Shown: positions 22,818-36,307 of the stretch, in pieces | How the letters are laid out: each line of letters begins with the position of its first letter | How positions within the stretch are numbered: the stretch's first letter is position 1 | DNA from: Pleodorina starrii | Taxonomy: Eukaryota > Chlorophyta > Chlorophyceae > Chlamydomonadales > Volvocaceae | Reading direction: 5' to 3' | Assembly: GCA_030267565.1 (NCBI GenBank) | Contig: BRXU01000013.1 | Coordinates: forward strand, 1,528,001 to 1,592,000 | DNA length: 64,000 nt | Notes under the pieces: model-generated | The model's input: only the letters and a program-made list of their open reading frames with translations | Database searches by the model: none | Told to the model about the DNA's origin: nothing | Position numbers and translations under genes: made by a program

Positions 22818-23557
22818 ATCCCGAACGACCCCGAACGACTCCGGACGGATCCCGAACGGATCCCGAATGATCGCGAAGGACCCCGAACGACCCCGCACGG
22901 ACCCCGAACGACCCCGAACGGATCCCGAACGACCCCGAACGGATCCCGAACAACCCCGAACGACCCCGAAAGGATCCCGAACGACCCCGAACGGATCCCG
23001 AACGACCCCGAACGACCCCGAACGACCCCGAACGGACCCCGAACGACCCCGAACGACCCCGAACGACCCCGAACGACCCCGAACGGATCCCGAACGACCC
23101 CGAACGGATCCCGAACGATCCCGAACGACCCCGAACGATTCCGAACGGATCCCGAATGACCCCGAACGGACCCCGAACGACCCCGAACGGATCCCGAACG
23201 GACCCCGAACGACCCCGAACGGATCCCGAACGACCCCGAACGGATCCCGAACGGATCCCGAACGATCCCGAACGACCCCGAATGACCCCGAACGGATCCC
23301 GAACGACCCCGAACGGATCCCGAATGGATCCCGAACGATCCCGAACGACCCCGAATGACCCCGAACGGATCCCGAACGACCCCGAACGGATCACGAACGA
23401 CCCCGAACGGATCCCGAACAACCCCGAACGGATCCCGAACGACCCCGAAGGGATCCCGAACGACCCCGAACGTATCCCGAACGATCCCGAACGACCCCGA
23501 ACGACCCCGAACGGATCCCGAATGACCCCGAACGGACCCCGAACGACCCCGAACGGA

Positions 23558-25613
23558 TCACGAACGACCCCGAACGGATCCCGAACAACCCCGAACGGAT
23601 CCCGAACGACCCCGAACGGATCCCGGACGACCCCGAACGACCCCGAACGGATCCCGAACGACCCCGAACGGATCTCGAACGATCCCGAACGACCCCGAAC
23701 GAACCCGAACGGATCCCGAATGACCCCGAACGGACCCCGAACGACCCCGAACGGATCCCGAACGGACCCCGAACGACCCCGAACGGATCCCGAACGACCC
23801 CGAACGGATCCCGAACGGATCCCGAACGATCCCGAACGACCCCGAATGACCCCGAACGGATCCCAAACGACCCCGAACGGATCCCGAACGGATCCCGAAC
23901 GGATCCCGAACGACCCCGAACGGATCCCGAACGGATCCGAACGATCCCGAACGACCCCGAATGACCCCGAACGGATCCCGAACGACCCCGAACGGATCCC
24001 GAACGGATCCCGAACGATCCCGAACGACCCCGAATGACCCCGAACGGATCCCGAACGACCCCGAACAGATCCCGAACGATTCCGAACGGATCCCGAACGA
24101 CCCCGAACGGATCCCGAACGACCCCGAAGGGATCCCGAACGACCCCGAACGGACCCCGAACAACCTCGAACGATCCCGTTCGACCCCGAACGGATCCCGA
24201 ACGACCCCGAACGGATCCCGAACGATCCCGAACGACCCCGAACGACCCCGAACGGATCCCGAATGACCCCGAACGGACCCCGAACGACCCCGAACGGATC
24301 CCGAACAACCCCGAACGGATCCCGAACGGATCCCGAACGATCCCGAACGACCCCGAATGACCCCGAACGGATCCCGAACGACCCCGAACAGATCCCGAAC
24401 GATTCCGAACGGATCCCGAACGACCCCGAACGGATCCCGAACGACCCCGAAGGGATCCCGAACGACCCCGAACGGACCCCGAACAACCTCGAACGATCCC
24501 GTTCGACCCCGAACGGATCCCGAACGACCCCGAACGGATCCCGAACGATCCCGAACGACCCCGAACGACCCCGAACGGATCCCGAATGACCCCGAACGGA
24601 CCCCGAACGACCCCGAACGGATCCCGAACGACCCCGAACAGATCCCGAACAACCCCGAACGGATCCCGAACGACCCCGAACGGATCCCGGACGACCCCGA
24701 ACGACCCCGAACGGATCCCGAACGACCCCGAACGGATCCCGAACAACCCCGAAAGGATCCCGAACGACCACGAACGGATCCCGAACGACCCCGAACGGAT
24801 CCCGAACGACCCCGAAGGGATCCCGAACGACCCCGAACGGACCCCGAACAACCTCGAACGATCCCGTTCGACCCCGAACGGATCCCGAACGACCCCGAAC
24901 GGATCCCGAACGATCCCGAACGACCCCGAACGACCCCGAACGGATCCCGAATGACCCCGAACGGACCCCGAACGACCCCGAACGGATCCCGAACGATCCC
25001 GAACGACCCCGAACGACCCCGAACGGATCCCGAATGACCCCGAACGGACCCCGAACGACCCCGAACGGATCCCGAACGGACCCCGAACGACCCCGAACTG
25101 ATCCCGAACGACCCCGAACGGATCCCGAACGGATCCCGAACGATCCCGAACGACCCCGAACGGACCCCGAACGACCCCGAACGGATCCCGAACGGACCCC
25201 GAACGACCCCGAACGGATCCCGAACGACCCCGAACGGATCCCGAACGGATCCCGAACGATCCCGAACGACCCCGAATGACCCCGAACGGATCCCGAACGA
25301 CCCCGAACGGATCCCGAATGGATCCCGAACGATCCCGAACGACCCCGAATGACCCCGAACGGATCCCGAACGACCCCGAACAGATCCCGAACGATTCCGA
25401 ACGGATCCCGAACGACCCCGAACGGATCCCGAACGACCCCGAAGGGATCCCGAACGACCCCGAACGGACCCCGAACAACCTCGAACGATCCCGTTCGACC
25501 CCGAACGGATCCCGAACGACCCCGAACGTATCCCGAACGATCCCGAACGACCCCGAACGACCCCGAACGGATCCCGAATGACCCCGAACGGACCCCGAAC
25601 GACCCCGAACGGA
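23558..25613 (+). repeat. Higher-order repeat segment, first copy (offset 2056)
   Basis: The rare variant GATCTCGAAC at 23671 recurs at 25727 (offset 2056) and 28138 (offset 2411). The order of neighbouring variants, including the 18-bp palindromes (24166 and 26222), repeats with it. Segment ends are set by these landmarks and are approximate. Confidence 0.8.
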
Positions 25614-28024
25614 TCACGAACGACCCCGAACGGATCCCGAACAACCCCGAACGGATCCCGAACGACCCCGAACGGATCCCGGACGACCCCGAACGACCCC
25701 GAACGGATCCCGAACGACCCCGAACGGATCTCGAACGATCCCGAACGACCCCGAACGAACCCGAACGGATCCCGAATGACCCCGAACGGACCCCGAACGA
25801 CCCCGAACGGATCCCGAACGGACCCCGAACGACCCCGAACGGATCCCGAACGACCCCGAACGGATCCCGAACGGATCCCGAACGATCCCGAACGACCCCG
25901 AATGACCCCGAACGGATCCCAAACGACCCCGAACGGATCCCGAACGGATCCCGAACGGATCCCGAACGACCCCGAACGGATCCCGAACGGATCCGAACGA
26001 TCCCGAACGACCCCGAATGACCCCGAACGGATCCCGAACGACCCCGAACGGATCCCGAACGGATCCCGAACGATCCCGAACGACCCCGAATGACCCCGAA
26101 CGGATCCCGAACGACCCCGAACAGATCCCGAACGATTCCGAACGGATCCCGAACGACCCCGAACGGATCCCGAACGACCCCGAAGGGATCCCGAACGACC
26201 CCGAACGGACCCCGAACAACCTCGAACGATCCCGTTCGACCCCGAACGGATCCCGAACGACCCCGAACGGATCCCGAACGATCCCGAACGACCCCGAACG
26301 ACCCCGAACGGATCCCGAATGACCCCGAACGGACCCCGAACGACCCCGAACGGATCCCGAACAACCCCGAACGGATCCCGAACGGATCCCGAACGATCCC
26401 GAACGACCCCGAATGACCCCGAACGGATCCCGAACGACCCCGAACAGATCCCGAACGATTCCGAACGGATCCCGAACGACCCCGAACGGATCCCGAACGA
26501 CCCCGAAGGGATCCCGAACGACCCCGAACGGACCCCGAACAACCTCGAACGATCCCGTTCGACCCCGAACGGATCCCGAACGACCCCGAACGGATCCCGA
26601 ACGATCCCGAACGACCCCGAACGACCCCGAACGGATCCCGAATGACCCCGAACGGACCCCGAACGACCCCGAACGGATCCCGAACGACCCCGAACAGATC
26701 CCGAACAACCCCGAACGGATCCGGAACGACCCCGAACGGATCCCGGACGACCCCGAACGACCCCGAACGGATCCCGAACGACCCCGAACGGATCCCGAAC
26801 AACCCCGAAAGGATCCCGAACGACCACGAACGGATCCCGAACGACCCCGAACGGATCCCGAACGACCCCGAAGGGATCCCGAACGACCCCGAACGGACCC
26901 CGAACAACCTCGAACGATCCCGTTCGACCCCGAACGGATCCCGAACGACCCCGAACGGATCCCGAACGACCCCGAACGACCCCGAACGACCCCGAACGGA
27001 TCCCGAATGACCCCGAACGGACCCCGAACGACCCCGAACGGATCCCGAACGATCCCGAACGACCCCGAACGACCCCGAACGGATCCCGAATGACCCCGAA
27101 CGGACCCCGAACGACCCCGAACGGATCCCGAACGGACCCCGAACGACCCCGAACTGATCCCGAACGACCCCGAACGGATTTCGAACGGATCCCGAACGAT
27201 CCCGAACGACCCCGAACGGACCCCGAACGACCCCGAACGGATCCCGAACGGACCCCGAACAACCTCGAACGATCCCGTTCGACCCCGAACGGATCCCGAA
27301 CGACCCCGAACGGATCCCGAACGACCCCGAATGACCCCGAACGACCCCGAACGGATCCCGAATGACCCCGAACGGACCCCGAACGACCCCGAACGGATCC
27401 CGAACGATCCCGAACGACCCCGAACGACCCCGAACGGATCCCGAATGACCCCGAACGGACCCCGAACGACCCCGAACGGATCCCGAACGGACCCCGAACG
27501 ACCCCGAACTGATCCCGAACGACCCCGAACGGATCCCGAACGGATCCCGAACGATCCCGAACGACCCCGAACGGACCCCGAACGACCCCGAACGGATCCC
27601 GAACGGACCCCGAACGACCCCGAACGGATCCCGAACGACCCCGAACGGATCCCGAACGGATCCCGAACGATCCCGAACGACCCCGAATGACCCCGAACGG
27701 ATCCCGAACGACCCCGAACGGATCCCGAATGGATCCCGAACGATCCCGAACGACCCCGAATGACCCCGAACGGATCCCGAACGACCCCGAACAGATCCCG
27801 AACGATTCCGAACGGATCCCGAACGACCCCGAACGGATCCCGAACGACCCCGAAGGGATCCCGAACGACCCCGAACGGACCCCGAACAACCTCGAACGAT
27901 CCCGTTCGACCCCGAACGGATCCCGAACGACCCCGAACGTATCCCGAACGATCCCGAACGACCCCGAACGACCCCGAACTGATCCCGAATGACCCCGAAC
28001 GGACCCCGAACGACCCCGAACGGA
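25614..28024 (+). repeat. Higher-order repeat segment, second copy (offset 2411)
   Basis: Counterpart of 23558-25613 with about 355 bp more sequence. The next copy starts near 28025. The extra part contains two additional palindromes near 27265 and 27892. Confidence 0.75.
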
Positions 28025-30889
28025 TCACGAACGACCCCGAACGGATCCCGAACAACCCCGAACGGATCCCGAACGACCCCGAACGGATCCCGGACGACCC
28101 CGAACGACCCCGAACGGATCCCGAACGACCCCGAACGGATCTCGAACGATCCCGAACGACCCCGAACGAACCCGAACGGATCCCGAATGACCCCGAACGG
28201 ACCCCGAACGACCCCGAACGGATCCCGAACGGACCCCGAACGACCCCGAACGGATCCCGAACGACCCCGAACGGATCCCGAACGGATCCCGAACGATCCC
28301 GAACGACCCCGAATGACCCCGAACGGATCCCAAACGACCCCGAACGGATCCCGAACGGATCCCGAACGGATCCCGAACGACCCCGAACGGATCCCGAACG
28401 GATCCGAACGATCCCGAACGACCCCGAATGACCCCGAACGGATCCCGAACGACCCCGAACGGATCCCGAACGGATCCCGAACGATCCCGAACGACCCCGA
28501 ATGACCCCGAACGGATCCCGAACGACCCCGAACAGATCCCGAACGATTCCGAACGGATCCCGAACGACCCCGAACGGATCCCGAACGACCCCGAAGGGAT
28601 CCCGAACGACCCCGAACGGACCCCGAACAACCTCGAACGATCCCGTTCGACCCCGAACGGATCCCGAACGACCCCGAACGGATCCCGAACGATCCCGAAC
28701 GACCCCGAACGACCCCGAACGGATCCCGAATGACCCCGAACGGACCCCGAACGACCCCGAACGGATCCCGAACAACCCCGAACGGATCCCGAACGGATCC
28801 CGAACGATCCCGAACGACCCCGAATGACCCCGAACGGATCCCGAACGACCCCGAACAGATCCCGAACGATTCCGAACGGATCCCGAACGACCCCGAACGG
28901 ATCCCGAACGACCCCGAAGGGATCCCGAACGACCCCGAACGGACCCCGAACAACCTCGAACGATCCCGTTCGACCCCGAACGGATCCCGAACGACCCCGA
29001 ACGGATCCCGAACGATCCCGAACGACCCCGAACGACCCCGAACGGATCCCGAATGACCCCGAACGGACCCCGAACGACCCCGAACGGATCCCGAACGACC
29101 CCGAACAGATCCCGAACAACCCCGAACGGATCCGGAACGACCCCGAACGGATCCCGGACGACCCCGAACGACCCCGAACGGATCCCGAACGACCCCGAAC
29201 GGATCCCGAACAACCCCGAAAGGATCCCGAACGACCACGAACGGATCCCGAACGACCCCGAACGGATCCCGAACGACCCCGAAGGGATCCCGAACGACCC
29301 CGAACGGACCCCGAACAACCTCGAACGATCCCGTTCGACCCCGAACGGATCCCGAACGACCCCGAACGGATCCCGAACGATCCCGAACGACCCCGAACGA
29401 CCCCGAACGGATCCCGAATGACCCCGAACGGACCCCGAACGACCCCGAACGGATCCCGAACGATCCCGAACGACCCCGAACGACCCCGAACGGATCCCGA
29501 ATGACCCCGAACGGACCCCGAACGACCCCGAACGGATCCCGAACGGACCCCGAACGACCCCGAACTGATCCCGAACGACCCCGAACGGATTTCGAACGGA
29601 TCCCGAACGATCCCGAACGACCCCGAACGGACCCCGAACGACCCCGAACGGATCCCGAACGGACCCCGAACGACCCCGAACGGATCCCGAACGACCCCGA
29701 ACGGATCCCGAACGGATCCCGAACGATCCCGAACGACCCCGAATGACCCCGAACGGATCCCGAACGACCCCGAACGGATCCCGAATGGATCCCGAACGAT
29801 CCCGAACGACCCCGAATGACCCCGAACGGATCCCGAACGACCCCGAACAGATCCCGAACGATTCCGAACGGATCCCGAACGACCCCGAACGGATCCCGAA
29901 CGACCCCGAAGGGATCCCGAACGACCCCGAAGGGATCCCGAACAACCTCGAACGATCCCGTTCGACCCCGAACGGATCCCGAACGACCCCGAACGTATCC
30001 CGAACGATCCCGAACGACCCCGAACGACCCCGAACGGATCCCGAATGACCCCGAACGGACCCCGAACGACCCCGAACGGATCACGAACGACCCCGAACGG
30101 ATCCCGAACGATCCCGAATGACCCCGAACGGACCCCGAACGACCCCGAACGGATCCCGAACGGACCCCGAACGACCCCGAACTGATCCCGAACGACCCCG
30201 AACGGATTTCGAACGGATCCCGAACGATCCCGAACGACCCCGAACGGACCCCGAACGACCCCGAACGGATCCCGAACGGACCCCGAACGACCCCGAACGG
30301 ATCCCGAACGACCCCGAACGGATCCCGAACGGATCCCGAACGATCCCGAACGACCCCGAATGACCCCGAACGGATCCCGAACGACCCCGAACGGATCCCG
30401 AATGGATCCCGAACGATCCCGAACGACCCCGAATGACCCCGAACGGATCCCGAACGACCCCGAACAGATCCCGAACGATTCCGAACGGATCCCGAACGAC
30501 CCCGAACGGATCCCGAACGACCCCGAAGGGATCCCGAACGACCCCGAACGGACCCCGAACAACCTCGAACGATCCCGTTCGACCCCGAACGGATCCCGAA
30601 CGACCCCGAACGGATCCCGAACGATCCCGAACGACCCCGAACGACCCCGAACGGATCCCGAATGACCCCGAACGGACCCCGAACGACCCCGAACGGATCC
30701 CGAACGGACCCCGAACGACCCCGAACTGATCCCGAACGACCCCGAACGGATTTCGAACGGATCCCGAACGATCCCGAACGACCCCGAACGGACCCCGAAC
30801 GACCCCGAACGGATCCCGAACGGACCCCGAACGACCCCGAACGGATCCCGAACGACCCCGAACGGATCCCGAACGGATCCCGAACGATC

Positions 30890-33648
30890 CCGAACGACCC
30901 CGAATGACCCCGAACGGATCCCGAACGACCCCGAACGGATCCCGAATGGATCCCGAACGATCCCGAACGACCCCGAATGACCCCGAACGGATCCCGAACG
31001 ACCCCGAACAGATCCCGAACGATTCCGAACGGATCCCGAACGACCCCGAACGGATCCCGAACGACCCCGAAGGGATCCCGAACGACCCCGAACGGACCCC
31101 GAACAACCTCGAACGATCCCGTTCGACCCCGAACGGATCCCGAACGACCCCGAACGTATCCCGAACGATCCCGAACGACCCCGAACGACCCCGAACGGAT
31201 CCCGAATGACCCCGAACGGACCCCGAACGACCCCGAACGGATCACGAACGACCCCGAACGGATCCCGAACAACCCCGAACGGATCCCGAACGACCCCGAA
31301 CGGATCCCGGACGACCCCGAACGACCCCGAACGGATCCCGAACGACCCCGAACGGATCCCGAACGGATCCGAACGATCCCGAACGACCCCGAATGACCCC
31401 GAACGGATCCCGAACGACCCCGAACGGATCCCGAACGGATCCCGAACGATCCCGAACGACCCCGAATGACCCCGAACGGATCCCGAACGACCCCGAACAG
31501 ATCCCGAACGATTCCGAACGGATCCCGAACGACCCCGAACGGATCCCGAACAACCCCGAACGGACCCCGAACGACCCCGAACGGATCCCGAATGACCCCG
31601 AACGGACCCCGAACGACCCCGAACGGATCACGAACGACCCCGAACGGATCCCGAACAACCCCGAACGGATCCCAAACGACCCCGAACGGATCCCGAACGG
31701 ATCCCGAACGGATCCCGAACGACCCCGAACGGATCCCGAACGGATCCGAACGATCCCGAACGACCCCGAATGACCCCGAACGGATCCCGAACGACCCCGA
31801 ACGGATCCCGAACGGATCCCGAACGATCCCGAACGACCCCGAATGACCCCGAACGGATCCCGAACGACCCCGAACAGATCCCGAACGATTCCGAACGGAT
31901 CCCGAACGACCCCGAACGGATCCCGAACGACCCCGAAGGGATCCCGAACGACCCCGAACGGACCCCGAACAACCTCGAACGATCCCGTTCGACCCCGAAC
32001 GGATCCCGAACGACCCCGAACGGATCCCGAACGATCCCGAACGACCCCGAACGACCCCGAACGGATCCCGAATGACCCCGAACGGACCCCGAACGACCCC
32101 GAACGGATCCCGAACGACCCCGAACGGATCCCGAACGGATCCCGAACGATCCCGAACGACCCCGAATGACCCCGAACGGATCCCGAACGACCCCGAACAG
32201 ATCCCGAACGATTCCGAACGGATCCCGAACGACCCCGAACGGATCCCGAACGACCCCGAAGGGATCCCGAACGACCCCGAACGGACCCCGAACAACCTCG
32301 AACGATCCCGTTCGACCCCGAACGGATCCCGAACGACCCCGAACGGATCCCGAACGATCCCGAACGACCCCGAACGACCCCGAACGGATCCCGAATGACC
32401 CCGAACGGACCCCGAACGACCCCGAACGGATCCCGAACGACCCCGAACAGATCCCGAACAACCCCGAACGGATCCCGAACGACCCCGAACGGATCCCGGA
32501 CGACCCCGAACGACCCCGAACGGATCCCGAACGACCCCGAACGGATCCCGAACAACCCCGAAAGGATCCCGAACGACCACGAACGGATCCCGAACGACCC
32601 CGAACGGATCCCGAACGACCCCGAAGGGATCCCGAACGACCCCGAACGGACCCCGAACAACCTCGAACGATCCCGTTCGACCCCGAACGGATCCCGAACG
32701 ACCCCGAACGGATCCCGAACGATCCCGAACGACCCCGAACGACCCCGAACGGATCCCGAATGACCCCGAACGGACCCCGAACGACCCCGAACGGATCCCG
32801 AACGATCCCGAACGACCCCGAACGACCCCGAACGGATCCCGAATGACCCCGAACGGACCCCGAACGACCCCGAACGGATCCCGAACGGACCCCGAACGAC
32901 CCCGAACTGATCCCGAACGACCCCGAACGGATCCCGAACGATCCCGAACGGACCCCGAACGACCCCGAACGACCCCGAACGACCCCGAACGGATCCCGAA
33001 CGACCCCGAACGGATCCCGAACGACCCCGAACGGATCCCGAACGACCCCGAACGACCCCGAACGGATCTCGAACGACCCCGAACGGATCCCGAACAACCC
33101 CGAACGGATCTCGAACGACCCCGAACGGACCCCGAACGACCCCGAACGGACCCCGAACGACCCCGAACGGATCCCGAACGATCCCGAACGACCCCGAACG
33201 GATCCCGAACGACCCCGAACGGACCCCGAACGACCCCGAACGACCCCGAACGGATCCCGAACGACCCCGAACGGATCCCGAACGACCCCGAACGGATCCC
33301 GAACGACCCCGAACGACCCCTAACGGATCCCGAACGGATCCCGAACGATCCCGAACGACCCCGAATGACCCCGAACGGATCCCGAACGACCCCGAACGGA
33401 TCCCGAACGATTCCGAACGTCCCCAAACGACCCGGAACGGATCCCGAACGACCCCGAACGGATCCCGAACGACCACGAACGGATCCCGAACAACCCCGAA
33501 AGGATCCCGAACGACCACGAACGGATCCCGAACGACCCCGAACGACCCCGAACGGATCCCGAACAACCCCGAAAGGATCCCGAACGACCACGAACGGATC
33601 CCGAACGACCCCGAACGACCCTGAACGGATCCCGAACGACCCCGAACG
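30890..33648 (+). repeat. Internal 2.7-kb duplication, left copy
   Basis: Nearly identical to about 36308-39066 at an offset of 5418 bp, including rare variants such as CCCTAACGG and CCCTGAACGG. One visible difference is GAAGGGATCC here against GAAGGCATCC near 38043. Confidence 0.8.
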
Positions 33649-36307
33649 ACCCCGAACGGATCCCGAATGACCCCGAACGGACCCCGAACGACCCCGAACG
33701 GATCCCGAACGACCCCGAACAGATCCCGAACAACCCCGAACGGATCCCGAACGACCCCGAACGGATCCCGGACGACCCCGAACGACCCCGAACGGATCCC
33801 GAACGACCCCGAACGGATCCCGAACAACCCCGAAAGGATCCCGAACGACCACGAACGGATCCCGAACGACCCCGAACGGATCCCGAACGACCCCGAACGG
33901 ATCCCGAACGACCCCGAACGGACCCCGAACAACCTCGAACGATCCCGTTCGACCCCGAACGGATCCCGAACGACCCCGAACGGATCCCGAACGATCCCGA
34001 ACGACCCCGAACGACCCCGAACGGATCCCGAATGACCCCGAACGGACCCCGAACGACCCCGAACGGATCCCGAACGATCCCGAACGACCCCGAACGACCC
34101 CGAACGGATCCCGAATGACCCCGAACGGACCCCGAACGACCCCGAACGGATCCCGAACGGACCCCGAACGACCCCGAACTGATCCCGAACGACCCCGAAC
34201 GGATTTCGAACGGATCCCGAACGATCCCGAACGACCCCGAACGGACCCCGAACGACCCCGAACGGATCCCGAACGGACCCCGAACGACCCCGAACGGATC
34301 CCGAACGACCCCGAACGGATCCCGAACGGATCCCGAACGATCCCGAACGACCCCGAATGACCCCGAACGGATCCCGAACGACCCCGAACGGATCCCGAAT
34401 GGATCCCGAACGATCCCGAACGACCCCGAATGACCCCGAACGGATCCCGAACGACCCCGAACAGATCCCGAACGATTCCGAACGGATCCCGAACGACCCC
34501 GAACGGATCCCGAACGACCCCGAAGGGATCCCGAACGACCCCGAACGGACCCCGAACAACCTCGAACGATCCCGTTCGACCCCGAACGGATCCCGAACGA
34601 CCCCGAACGTATCCCGAACGATCCCGAACGACCCCGAACGACCCCGAACGGATCCCGAATGACCCCGAACGGACCCCGAACGACCCCGAACGGATCACGA
34701 ACGACCCCGAACGGATCCCGAACGATCCCGAATGACCCCGAACGGACCCCGAACGACCCCGAACGGATCCCGAACGGACCCCGAACGACCCCGAACTGAT
34801 CCCGAACGACCCCGAACGGATTTCGAACGGATCCCGAACGATCCCGAACGACCCCGAACGGACCCCGAACGACCCCGAACGGATCCCGAACGGACCCCGA
34901 ACGACCCCGAACGGATCCCGAACGACCCCGAACGGATCCCGAACGGATCCCGAACGATCCCGAACGACCCCGAATGACCCCGAACGGATCCCGAACGACC
35001 CCGAACGGATCCCGAATGGATCCCGAACGATCCCGAACGACCCCGAATGACCCCGAACGGATCCCGAACGACCCCGAACAGATCCCGAACGATTCCGAAC
35101 GGATCCCGAACGACCCCGAACGGATCCCGAACGACCCCGAAGGGATCCCGAACGACCCCGAACGGACCCCGAACAACCTCGAACGATCCCGTTCGACCCC
35201 GAACGGATCCCGAACGACCCCGAACGGATCCCGAACGATCCCGAACGACCCCGAACGACCCCGAACGGATCCCGAATGACCCCGAACGGACCCCGAACGA
35301 CCCCGAACGGATCCCGAACGGACCCCGAACGACCCCGAACTGATCCCGAACGACCCCGAACGGATTTCGAACGGATCCCGAACGATCCCGAACGACCCCG
35401 AACGGACCCCGAACGACCCCGAACGGATCCCGAACGGACCCCGAACGACCCCGAACGGATCCCGAACGACCCCGAACGGATCCCGAACGGATCCCGAACG
35501 ATCCCGAACGACCCCGAATGACCCCGAACGGATCCCGAACGACCCCGAACGGATCCCGAATGGATCCCGAACGATCCCGAACGACCCCGAACGGACCCCG
35601 AACGGATCCCGAACGACCCCGAACAGATCCCGAACGATTCCGAACGGATCCCGAACGACCCCGAACGGATCCCGAACGACCCCGAAGGGATCCCGAACGA
35701 CCCCGAACGGACCCCGAACAACCTCGAACGATCCCGTTCGACCCCGAACGGATCCCGAACGACCCCGAACGTATCCCGAACGATCCCGAACGACCCCGAA
35801 CGACCCCGAACGGATCCCGAATGACCCCGAACGGACCCCGAACGACCCCGAACGGATCACGAACGACCCCGAACGGATCCCGAACAACCCCGAACGGATC
35901 CCGAACGACCCCGAACGGATCCCGGACGACCCCGAACGACCCCGAACGGATCCCGAACGACCCCGAACGGATCCCGAACGGATCCGAACGATCCCGAACG
36001 ACCCCGAATGACCCCGAACGGATCCCGAACGACCCCGAACGGATCCCGAACGGATCCCGAACGATTTCGAACGACCCCGAATGACCCCGAACGGATCCCG
36101 AACGACCCCGAACAGATCCCGAACGATTCCGAACGGATCCCGAACGACCCCGAACGGATCCCGAACAACCCCGAACGGACCCCGAACGACCCCGAACGGA
36201 TCCCGAATGACCCCGAACGGACCCCGAACGACCCCGAACGGATCACGAACGACCCCGAACGGATCCCGAACAACCCCGAACGGATCCCAAACGACCCCGA
36301 ACGGATC

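Noticed and set aside
22633..35721. A minus-strand open frame of over 4300 codons (Gly-Ser-Phe/Val-Arg repeats)
   Set aside because: The same DNA is open for long stretches in several frames on both strands because most units contain no stop codon. There is no splice structure, domain or codon bias, and the ends coincide with repeat variants.
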